A stretch of DNA of 64,000 nt. It comes from Actinoplanes sp. M2I2. Its GTDB lineage: Bacteria > Actinomycetota > Actinomycetes > Mycobacteriales > Micromonosporaceae. Positions 17,117 to 24,339 of this stretch are shown here, piece after piece. The translations under genes and the position numbers were made by a program. The stretch lies in the NCBI RefSeq assembly GCF_023544445.1, contig NZ_JALPVJ010000008.1, forward strand, positions 1 to 64,000, in the 5' to 3' direction. The notes under the pieces were generated by a model. The model searched no databases, was not told the DNA's origin, and was given only the letters and a program-made list of their open reading frames with translations. Position 1 is the first letter of the stretch, and each line of letters starts with the position of its first letter.

Positions 17117-17683
17117 TCACAGCGCAGCGAAGAACTGGGCGGTGGCCAGCTGTGGGGAACAGATGCGCCAGGCGCCGGTCCGCCGGTTGATGTAGAGGTG
17201 GGAGGGCTCGAATCGTCGATGGCATTGCCACAGGCGGCCCTTCTCGATGGCCTGCACGGTGAGCCAGCCGGGCTCGTCGCGTTCCCGGGCGGTCGGGGTG
17301 GCCAACAGTTCAGTGGCCATAGTGGTGGCCGTCGACCGGTTCACCGGCCCAACCGATTGCTGATAGCTGAGCAGTCGCTGCGCGTAGGTGGCCCAGCGTA
17401 GGACGAGCGGGTGTTGCTGCCGCGCTGCCCGGATGGCCGCCGCGCGCAGGGCGCCGATTTCCTCGGGACTGCGCCGCCAAGCGATCAGCCGGGTGAAGTC
17501 TTCCAGGGCGACCCGGCACACGTCTCTTTTCGGGCAATCGGACCAGCCGACAGCCGCGATGAGCAGATTGAAGCCGGCAATGTCGTACAGGAGCAGGTCT
17601 TCGTCTTGGTCCATCAGTTCGGCGTAGGGGTCCATCGCCCACTGCCAGAACGCCCGTTCGTCGGGGAAGGGCCACCACGGCAT
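17117..17683 (-). CDS. Hypothetical cytoplasmic protein, 188 aa
   Basis: A Trp-rich helical protein ('MPWWPFPDERAFWQWAMDPY'), with acidic residues in the first third, Arg/Ala helices in the middle ('IGALRAAAIRAARQQHP') and a beta-type C-terminus ('HLYINRRTGAWRICSPQ'). It is 61 bp upstream of the membrane-protein genes, same strand, so probably the first operon gene. No signal peptide. Family not recognised. Confidence 0.55.
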   Translation of the reverse strand: MPWWPFPDERAFWQWAMDPYAELMDQDEDLLLYDIAGFNLLIAAVGWSDCPKRDVCRVALEDFTRLIAWRRSPEEIGALRAAAIRAARQQHPLVLRWATYAQRLLSYQQSVGPVNRSTATTMATELLATPTARERDEPGWLTVQAIEKGRLWQCHRRFEPSHLYINRRTGAWRICSPQLATAQFFAAL

Positions 17684-17692
17684 GGCGTCGAT

Positions 17693-18228
17693 GATGCCCG
17701 ATATGTAGGTACGCAGCCGCGAACCATCGTGAGCTAAGCCGGATTCCTGCCGGCCGGGTCACCTCTTGGCCGCCGGACTGTGATCTAGCGACAATCGGCC
17801 GCAGGGGTTCAGTCCGGTAGGCCGAGACCGGCGGACGGCGCGCCGACAGACGACCGCTGCCGGTGCGGGCGGGATCCGGCCGGGTGGTTATCGTTTCGGT
17901 GGCTTCGGCATCAGCGCCCAGCCGTTCTCCCCGTCTGGCGCGGACTCGCGCATCCGCTCGAGCATGGTGCGGGCATCGGACTCGGTGCCGAAGTCGTGGA
18001 TGATGTGGGTGCCGTCGGCGCCGCCGATACGGCCGACGACCTGCCAGCCGGTACGGGTGCGGTCGAGATAGATGTCGCGGCGGCCGTCACGGTATTTGCG
18101 GTTGAACCAGTGCTCGACGCGATCCACCATCAACCAAAATTAGTACGCATGTTCGAGCCCAGCAAGTCGGGTGAAGGGGCCAGCCCTGGCAGGAACCGGG
18201 CGTATGACCGTGAACTACAGGCTCTTTT
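17693..18228. repeat. Diverged duplicate of 7783-8316
   Basis: Counterpart of the repeat at 7783-8316, same orientation, about 9.9 kb apart. It contains the second copy of the small 'GGADG' gene. It follows the intact operon whose 3' end is also represented, in decayed form, next to copy 1. Confidence 0.8.
17888..18130 (-). CDS. Small 'GGADG' family protein, copy 2
   Basis: An 80-aa protein starting at ATG 18130, about 85% identical by eye to the protein at 7998-8216 in the shared part ('RRDIYLDRTRTGWQVVGRIG', 'ADGTHIIHDFGTESDARTML'), with a longer basic C-terminus (MPKPPKR). Most differences are conservative, suggesting that at least one copy has been under selection. Function unknown. Confidence 0.72.
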   Translation of the reverse strand: MVDRVEHWFNRKYRDGRRDIYLDRTRTGWQVVGRIGGADGTHIIHDFGTESDARTMLERMRESAPDGENGWALMPKPPKR

Positions 18229-18351
18229 CAGCGGGGCGCGGCGCCGCGTAGCAGCCGGGTGTGGCGGACCGGTGGCGAGATGAGGGATCAGAAATCAGGA
18301 CGGGCTCGCCGGGCGGGATTCGCCGGCGGGCCGCCGCTGTGGTGCGGGGCG

Positions 18352-19305
18352 CTACCTGGCGGTGGAAATCTTCATGGCGGCGGCTTTGGCGGCGTCGCGG
18401 GCGGCGGGCATCTTCGCCCAGTTCGCGGCAACCGTGTCGATCTCGGCCCGGTTGGCCGCAGCCCATACGGTCAGCGGCTCACCGCTGGTCGCGACCACCC
18501 GCTTCGCGTCGGCGCTGCGGCACTTCCAGTCCGTAGCGGCGATCTTCTTCTCCGCTGCGGCTGCCTCGGCGAAGCCCGGGACAGCTGCCGGGTCCTTCAC
18601 CCCGCCGGCCAGAGCCTGATACGGAAAGTTGCTGGCCGCGCTGTAGGCGTCCTCGAATTCCTGCACGCCCTTAAGTCCCGCCGCCTGCATGCATTTGGCC
18701 CAGTCGCCGGGCAGGGTCGGCGCGACCGTTTTCTGAATAGTGGAGAGCTGGTCGAGGAACTTCTGGCTGAGGGCGGGCATCCCCTCGGCCAGGTGCGAAT
18801 CTTCGGTCTTGCTGGTGGCTGGATTGCACTGGGCCTGGATCTTGAGCCACTGGGCGCGGGCCTCGCCGGTGAGCTTGCGGGCTGCGCCGTTGTCCAGCTG
18901 GCCTTCCTTGGCGTACGCGACGATACGACCGGCGATGCCGAAGGTCTCACGTTCCGGCGAGAACGCCAGCAGTTCGCCCGGGGACGGCTTCAAGGGCGTC
19001 GCCGGCGTCCAGGCGGGGGTCTCGAACGTGGCGCCCTTGGCGGTCATACAGCCGCCCATCGCGGCCTGCCAGGCGTAGTGCTGCCGTTCGTTCGCTGCCA
19101 TGCGCTGCCCGGTGGTGCCGTAGATCTGCTCGAGCAGGGAGTCGTACACCTGCTGGCCTTCGCCCGCGGATACGGCGGTCACGCGGGCGGCGGTTGCCGT
19201 GGCCGCGGGGGCGGCAGGTGGCGGGGTGGGGGGCTGGGCGCAGCCGGTCACCATGGCCGCGGCGAACACAGTCGTGGCAAGTGCCGGCACACGGGCTGAT
19301 CTCAT
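18352..19305 (-). CDS. Secreted lipoprotein, hypothetical
   Basis: A 317-aa protein from the ATG at 19305, with aaaggag 9 bp upstream. Signal peptide with a lipobox ('ALATTVFAAAMVTGC'), then a Pro/Ala/Thr linker, then an all-helical domain of about 260 residues. The Cys pattern is regular: a 'GGCMTAKG' segment, 'IQAQCNP', 'KCMQAAGLKG' and 'WKCRSADAKR', probably forming disulfides outside the cell. Similar lipoproteins occur in many copies in Micromonosporaceae, but I know no function. Monocistronic. Confidence 0.78.
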   Translation of the reverse strand: MRSARVPALATTVFAAAMVTGCAQPPTPPPAAPAATATAARVTAVSAGEGQQVYDSLLEQIYGTTGQRMAANERQHYAWQAAMGGCMTAKGATFETPAWTPATPLKPSPGELLAFSPERETFGIAGRIVAYAKEGQLDNGAARKLTGEARAQWLKIQAQCNPATSKTEDSHLAEGMPALSQKFLDQLSTIQKTVAPTLPGDWAKCMQAAGLKGVQEFEDAYSAASNFPYQALAGGVKDPAAVPGFAEAAAAEKKIAATDWKCRSADAKRVVATSGEPLTVWAAANRAEIDTVAANWAKMPAARDAAKAAAMKISTAR

Positions 19306-19638
19306 CGGTCGATCTCCTTTGACGCCGCGGCGAAGGGGGCAGCTGTCACAACAAATTCGTGATGCCCTCCAGATAAAGAGGCAAATGCCGATCGAGTTAC
19401 TCACTGCCGGTGCGCGCACCCCTCGCCGGAACCGTTCGGACTTTCCCAGCCAGGCCGAGCCCCGCTGCGGAAAGGGCAGACGCGGCCGGTGCTGTCGTGT
19501 CCCGGATTGCAGCCGAAGCAAACGCCGAAACGCCACGGGGGCGAGGACGTCGAAGGGCTCGCCGCGCGGTCTGTCCTGGCAGCCGCAACAGGAGTCTGGC
19601 TGTTGTTTGGCTGGCTACGGGGCTGCCGGTGCTACTGG
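19306..19638. other. 333-bp non-coding stretch
   Basis: Between the lipoprotein start and the LysR gene end. It should hold the promoter of the lipoprotein. No gene or clear hairpin is recognised. Confidence 0.45.
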
Positions 19639-20547
19639 CTACGGGTTGCCGGCCAGGTGGGGGCGGGCTGTGGTGGGGATGTCGGCGCGGATCGCGTCGA
19701 GCAGGCCGGCGACGCGGGGGTCGTCGAGGGCGCCGGGGCGGTGCACGGCGTGGAAGGTGACCGCGGGCAGGTCGGTGATCGGGCGGGCGGTCAGGCCGGG
19801 CGCGGGTTGGACACAGCCGGCGACCACGGCCAGGCCCACGCCCAGGGCGGCGAAGTCGAGGGTCATCGGTAGCCCTTCGGCTTCCACCGCAATGGTCCAT
19901 CCGACGTCGGCGTCGGTCAGGGCCCGCTCGAGGTTGATGCGGTGCGGCCTCGCCGGGGGCGGCACGATCAACTCGGCACCGGCCAGATCGACCAGCCGCA
20001 GAGTCTTCTTCCTGGCGAGGAGGTGGTGTTCGGGCATGAGCAGCACCTGCGGGTAGGTCGCGATCGCCGTGGTGATCAGGTCGGCTGGGAGCACGTGGAG
20101 GCTGAACACGCCGAGGTGTGCCCGGCCGGTCCGGACGGCGGTCTGCATCTGCTGCCGGTTGGTGTGCAGCGGCCGCAGACTCCCCGGCCGCTGCGCCAGT
20201 GTGCGGCGGATGGTGTTGCCGAGCAGGTACAGGTAGGCGGTGTGCCCGGACGCGATGACCAGCGGACTGGTGGCCGGGACCCCGCGCAACTCGGCGAGGA
20301 AACCCTCGAGGCGTTGCTGATGGTCGCGGGCGTACCGGGCGACGCGTTCCCCGTCCGGGGTCAACTCCAGCCGGTTACCGGCCCGCTGGTAAAGCGGGCA
20401 GCCGAGCTCACGGGCCAGGGTGCCCAGTTTCGAGTGCAGCGACGGCTGGCTGATGTGCAGCAACTGCGCGGCCCGGGTCAGGTTCAGCTGCTCAGCGAAC
20501 ACCACGAACGCCGCGAGTGCATCGGAAGACACTCGAACCTCGGTCAT
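19639..20547 (-). CDS. LysR-family transcriptional regulator
   Basis: A 302-aa LysR-type protein. The N-terminal winged HTH is clear ('ALAAFVVFAEQLNLTRAAQL', 'LHISQPSLHSKLGTLARELG'), followed by a linker helix and the two-lobed periplasmic-binding-like effector domain ('LVIASGHTAYLYLLGNTIRR', 'GRAHLGVFSLHVLPADLITT'). Length is normal for the family. It is divergent from the HD-domain gene, with 69 bp between the starts, so it probably controls that gene and itself. Confidence 0.9.
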   Translation of the reverse strand: MTEVRVSSDALAAFVVFAEQLNLTRAAQLLHISQPSLHSKLGTLARELGCPLYQRAGNRLELTPDGERVARYARDHQQRLEGFLAELRGVPATSPLVIASGHTAYLYLLGNTIRRTLAQRPGSLRPLHTNRQQMQTAVRTGRAHLGVFSLHVLPADLITTAIATYPQVLLMPEHHLLARKKTLRLVDLAGAELIVPPPARPHRINLERALTDADVGWTIAVEAEGLPMTLDFAALGVGLAVVAGCVQPAPGLTARPITDLPAVTFHAVHRPGALDDPRVAGLLDAIRADIPTTARPHLAGNP

Positions 20548-20560
20548 AGAACAACCCTAT
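20546..20560. promoter_or_regulatory. Candidate LysR-type T-N11-A box
   Basis: The palindrome atag-N7-ctat (15 bp) matches the T-N11-A form recognised by LysR-type regulators. It overlaps the start codon of the divergent lysR gene, an unusual position that would favour autorepression. Assigned by pattern only. Confidence 0.3.
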
Positions 20561-20616
20561 AGCCGCCCGGGGAGCCCATAGTTCCGGCGCAGCAATGAAA
20601 CGGAGATCATCAATAC

Positions 20617-21357
20617 ATGGCAATCAACAGGAACCACGCGAATGTATCGGCGGCGCAGCTGCGGGTGATGCCGTTGCACGCCGTCACCGAGGTCTACGGC
20701 ACGCGCGGGCTACGGTGCCGCCTCACCGTGGAAGCCGACCGGCTGCCCGACGACATCCGCCGGCCGGTGCTGGACGCGGCGCGGTGGGCTAATGCTCTGC
20801 ACACTGGGCAGCGCCGTACCCGGGAGCCGTACGTCAACCACGTGTTGCGGGTGACGTTGCGGATGCTGTGCCACTACCGGGTCACCGACCCAGATGTGCT
20901 GGTCGCCGGGCTGCTGCACGACACGGTCGAGGACCAGCCGTGGAAGGTCTGCGGGATCCGCGAGCACGGGCCGCCCCCGCGCACCCAGGCCCTCGACGTG
21001 ATCGCCGACCGGTACAACCTGCAGGTGGCCGGCCTGGTCGCCGCGGTGACCACCCCGGCTCGCCCCGACGGGGTGGATCGGATCGGGCACTACGTCACCC
21101 ACCTCAAGGAGGCACTCGAGGACCGGCCGTGGGCGCGGGTGATCAAGCTGTCCGACTTCACCGACAACGGCGTCGGCCTCATCCATGCGGTCGGCCCCCT
21201 GGTCGCCCGGTCCGCGGCCAAGTACGACCCGGCCGTGCCCGTATTGCGGGACCTGCTCGACCGGACCGACACACCCTTGGAGGCCGACGTGAAAGACCAC
21301 ATCCGCCGCCAGCTCAACCTGGCCCAGCAGCGCTTCACCGCCATCCTCGCCGTTTGA
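20617..21357 (+). CDS. HD-domain phosphohydrolase, small ppGpp-hydrolase-like (Rsh/MESH1 type)
   Basis: A 246-aa protein with the hydrolase motifs of RelA/SpoT homologues: 'LHTGQRRTREPYVNHVLRVT' (H75 is a metal ligand), 'VLVAGLLHDTVEDQ' (H101-D102 and the following E), and 'RVIKLSDFTDN' replacing the usual KLADRLHN. There is no synthetase, TGS or ACT domain, so it fits small alarmone hydrolases or related HD metal enzymes. The protein is cytoplasmic. Divergent from the LysR gene; a terminator-like hairpin follows 46 bp after the stop. Confidence 0.8.
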   Translation: MAINRNHANVSAAQLRVMPLHAVTEVYGTRGLRCRLTVEADRLPDDIRRPVLDAARWANALHTGQRRTREPYVNHVLRVTLRMLCHYRVTDPDVLVAGLLHDTVEDQPWKVCGIREHGPPPRTQALDVIADRYNLQVAGLVAAVTTPARPDGVDRIGHYVTHLKEALEDRPWARVIKLSDFTDNGVGLIHAVGPLVARSAAKYDPAVPVLRDLLDRTDTPLEADVKDHIRRQLNLAQQRFTAILAV

Positions 21358-21403
21358 CACAGCGCAGGATGCGGTTCGTTGCAGCCGCCCGTTTGAGGCT
21401 CGA

Positions 21404-21439
21404 GCAGGGATGCCCGGCCCGGGCTCCGAGCATCCCTGC
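21404..21439. terminator. Hairpin downstream of the HD-domain gene
   Basis: Perfect 10-bp arms gcagggatgc / gcatccctgc with a 16-nt GC-rich loop, 46 bp after the HD gene stop. No T-run follows, as is common for actinobacterial terminators. Confidence 0.5.
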
Positions 21440-21512
21440 ACCGGATCTGCCGGCTTGGCGGGGGTGATCTTCTGTTCCGGCATGGCGGCTCGTTTTGCAA
21501 CCGTCAGAGGTA

Positions 21513-22091
21513 ATGCTTGTGCCTGTGTACGCCGCTCCGGTGCCGCCCGCCTCGCGGCGGCGGCAAATCTTCGGCCTCGTGTTAACCATGCTTGTCTTGG
21601 CTGCCGCGGGCACACTTTGGTGGGTCTTCAGACCACCAAGGGAAAGCCCGGGCCGAGCAACCATCTGCCTCATCAACAAGGCGGCTGAGCAAGAGGAAGC
21701 TGAAGCTGAAGCTCTCTGCCGCCGGCGAGACAGCGACGAAGCCGCCCGCAGACCGCTGCCGCCGCGAACGATGATGGACCCCACCGCCTCAAGGGTCTGG
21801 CGTGCCGTTAACGACGCCGCATGCGCGCCGGACGTCTATTCCTGCCCGAGCCGCCGCCCGTCCACGGACCAGGACGTAGAACGGATACGCCGTGTATTGC
21901 GAGACGAGGGCTTCCCCGATGCAGTCGTGCGTCTGGCCCGCCCCGATGACCCAGCACCGGCGGGTGCAGTCATGTATGCGGTCACCCTTCCCGGTGACAT
22001 CTGCATCGTCGCGGACGTTGAGCTCGGCAACGGCGCCCGACCGGCGGACATCACCGGGACGCTTCCGAGCGGCCGCTGCCTGGACACCTAG
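21513..22091 (+). CDS. Single-span membrane protein with extracytoplasmic Cys-rich domain
   Basis: A 192-aa protein; ATG at 21513 follows cagaggta (GTG 21519 is an alternative). A basic N-terminus precedes one transmembrane helix ('IFGLVLTMLVLAAAGTLWWV'), then a domain with five Cys ('ICLINKAAEQ', 'NDAACAPDVYSCPSRRPS', 'DICIVADVE', 'GRCLDT'), probably disulfide-bonded outside the cell. The segment 'RIRRVLRDEGFPDAVVRLA' looks helical. No family recognised. Not linked to a neighbour. Confidence 0.6.
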   Translation: MLVPVYAAPVPPASRRRQIFGLVLTMLVLAAAGTLWWVFRPPRESPGRATICLINKAAEQEEAEAEALCRRRDSDEAARRPLPPRTMMDPTASRVWRAVNDAACAPDVYSCPSRRPSTDQDVERIRRVLRDEGFPDAVVRLARPDDPAPAGAVMYAVTLPGDICIVADVELGNGARPADITGTLPSGRCLDT

Positions 22092-22130
22092 ATTGCCCCT
22101 GACCGAGAGGGTCTCGTACCAATCTAGTCA

Positions 22131-22337
22131 TTGGTCGTACGCCTGCGGATTCAGCCAGGTGACCCGATGGTCGCGACGACCCACCCGGCCTGGTGCAGCA
22201 ATCCGAGCGCCCAGGCGCCGTTGATGGGCAGCGTGCAGAGTCACCGCGAGTCCTGGCTGTCGATCCTCGAACGCTGCGCCTCTACGGCGCACCCTGACAC
22301 GGCGGCGCAGGCTTGCCGGCGTGAGGCGGACCGATGA
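22131..22337 (+). pseudogene. C-terminal remnant, paralogue of the TPR-like protein at 32217-33026
   Basis: The frame 'MVATTHPAWCSNPS...ESWLSILERCASTAH' aligns with the end of the intact protein ('SVVRTHPRWCTQPH...GNWLAVLDRCTATPR'). About 200 N-terminal residues are missing. It is followed by a fragment related to the next gene of the intact cluster, in the same order. Confidence 0.55.
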
Positions 22338-22490
22338 GCCACCCGGGCGCCTAAGGCAACCGCGAACAGGTGGGCGGCTGCGGGCCTGTCAGCCCGATCC
22401 GAGCGGCTGCGGCAGACAATTCTGATAAGGCCTCGCACGGCGACGCGTTTTCTGGATGAGCGGCGTTTTCTGTATAAGGAACTGCGCTTT

Positions 22491-22895
22491 ATGGATGAAC
22501 ATGCTGCTGTGGCGCACATGGTCCACGCCGACGGACTGGGGGTGCCAGGGGAAGAGGACGAAGTGTTCACTGCCGGGTTAGCCGCGGCGAACGGAACCGC
22601 TAGGACAGCGTGTGGCACTTCGCCGGAGGCCGGCGCGGTGCTGGCGCACTCGGACCACTGGTGGACACCGGTCTCCCGTGGCTATGTGTGCTCAGCCGAG
22701 ATGCCTTGGTCGCGGTTGGTGCCGTGCTCGGTGCGGCATGGGGCAGGCGCTCACCCCCGTCGCTACCCTCTTCGGCAGCCCAGCGTCATAGGGCTGATCA
22801 CCTTATGGCTACGGACAGCCCTGGGCCGCCAGGCAACAATTGCTGGCGGCCCAGGGCCTCGTAAGACACTGTTCAGTACAGGATTGGTGCGATAA
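22491..22895 (+). pseudogene. Decayed paralogue of the Cys-containing protein at 33026-33469
   Basis: The segment 'WWTPVSRGYVCSAEMPW' matches 'EWAPVPGGYLCPVETPW' of the protein at 33026-33469, with similar spacing upstream, and it follows the TPR-remnant just as in the intact cluster. The conserved frame is lost after about residue 90 and runs into the terminator hairpin. Interpreted as the second gene of a partial cluster copy. Confidence 0.5.
22818..22857. terminator. Strong bidirectional hairpin terminator
   Basis: Perfect 15-bp arms gccctgggccgccag / ctggcggcccagggc with a 10-nt loop. It lies between the decayed rightward genes and the leftward gene ending at 22985, so it can serve both strands. 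Confidence 0.65.
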
Positions 22896-22984
22896 AACGT
22901 CCTCTACAGTTATTACAGTGAGGCTGTATGCCGCTCGGCCAACGCTCGACTCGCCGGGCCGAACGGCTCAGGCGTGCCGTTGTA

Positions 22985-23497
22985 TCAGTGCCGGTGACCG
23001 CGGTTGTGGTGGTCCCAGCCGCCGTGCCGGCGGTCCCGGTCACGGAGCCAGTCGTTGCGGTGCGTGCCCGGGCGGAAGTGCCGGAAGTGGCTGAAGTGAC
23101 CCGGCCGGAACTGACCCGCCCACACCGGACGGAACTGAACCGGGAAGCCGCGGACCACCTGGAACGGACGGCCGAAACCGAACCGGCCCGAGTTGTCGTA
23201 GTCGGCAACCTGCAGCGCCCAAGCACCCCGACGTGGGCCGACGCGCACGATGGAGCAGTCGTGGTCGTCCCAGGCGCCGGCCCGCTCGCCGTACTGGCCG
23301 GCCATCTCGCAGGCACGCAGCGAACGGTAGAATCCGACAACCTGACTTTCGCCCCGCCAGACGTTCTGGCTGGCCGTGGTCTTGGTCTCCATGCTCGCGG
23401 GCGCAGCCGGAGCCGCCTGCGCCGGGCCCATACCGACCGTCAGGGCGGTGAGCACGCCGAACCCTCCCAGGGTGATGGCGCGGGTGAGCTTGTTCAT
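22985..23497 (-). CDS. Secreted His/Arg/Phe-rich small protein
   Basis: A 170-aa protein; ATG at 23497 with aagga upstream. Classical signal peptide ('ITLGGFGVLTALTVGMGPAQ', cleavage after AQA), then a small folded domain with two Cys ('SLRACEMAGQYGE', 'DDHDCSIVRVG'). The C-terminal 70 residues are extremely rich in Arg, His, Phe and Trp ('FRPGHFSHFRHFRPGTHRND', 'GGWDHHNRGHRH'). The tail could bind metal or polyanions. Exported by Sec. No family name known. Confidence 0.75.
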   Translation of the reverse strand: MNKLTRAITLGGFGVLTALTVGMGPAQAAPAAPASMETKTTASQNVWRGESQVVGFYRSLRACEMAGQYGERAGAWDDHDCSIVRVGPRRGAWALQVADYDNSGRFGFGRPFQVVRGFPVQFRPVWAGQFRPGHFSHFRHFRPGTHRNDWLRDRDRRHGGWDHHNRGHRH

Positions 23498-23819
23498 CGC
23501 AATTCCTTTCGTATCGAAATACGTAGCACCTTGCGACATGTAAAACCCGGTTTGACCCACATTGGTAACCAAACTTGGGTCCACCGTCAGGTGCCGGACA
23601 GGCCTTCATCTGCTGGCCGTTCGGCGGACCCTTCAGGTCGGGCGAGGCGAAGCAGCGGTGGCACTCTCACGCGGTTCTTATGCGTGCGCAATGGGGTGAG
23701 CGAGAGATGAGCACACCCACCCGCAGCCTCGTTACGTGGGTGAACGGTATCGGCCCGTCGCGTCGCGGGTCATGGCTGAGCACGCTGGCGATGACGGTGT
23801 TTAGGACACTGACCCAGGT
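23498..23819. other. 322-bp non-coding stretch
   Basis: Upstream of the secreted protein; must hold its promoter. Only a short unsupported frame (23707-23850) is present. Confidence 0.45.
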
Positions 23820-24057
23820 CGTTACCGCCCGATCGTCCTCGCCGACCTGAGCGTCAGCTCGGAACTCCTCCAACGGCTGCCGGCATGGAACGAGCAGTAC
23901 CACGGACAGCCTTGACCGAGTTCGAGTTTCCCCAGCCCGGAGGAAGAGCGGCGCTGGAAGCAAGACGGGCTGCAGCTCGCTTACGAGCTGCCCACATCGA
24001 GATCAGCTACGCGCACGATGCAGACGACAGGCCGGTGCGGGAACTGCGGGTCCCATG
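23820..24057 (+). pseudogene. Frameshifted remnant of a ~100-aa immunity-type protein
   Basis: Frame pieces read 'RPIVLADLSVSSELLQRLPA', then 'WNEQYHGQP' and a stop; a second frame continues 'SFPSPEEERRWKQDGLQLAY' and a third ends 'AHIEISYAHDADDRPVREL'. Combined, they follow a common pattern in short actinobacterial proteins (..L...L...L..W...F......W......W...G..LA..L...LP...V.Y). Several frameshifts make it non-functional. Confidence 0.5.
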
Positions 24058-24339
24058 ACTCTGGCTACGCCTGCCTGACAGTTCCCAGGCAACGTTTCCC
24101 GCGCGCCTTGCGGCAAATGAGTGCGCCGACTCGCTCGAAGTCTGAGCTGCTTGCCGGCCTGCTCGTACGGTCATTTGCTATTAGTGGCAGGAGGGGCAGG
24201 GCTATTCACGGAGGCCCTTGCTCGCGTTCTTCCTCTTTGGCGCCCGGAGAACGCCCGTCTATTCAGGTCTTCCATTCGTCCAAGAAATTCTAGAAAGTTG
24301 ATGAGGTGCGCGTCCCAAGGTGCTGCCAGATACGGCTAG

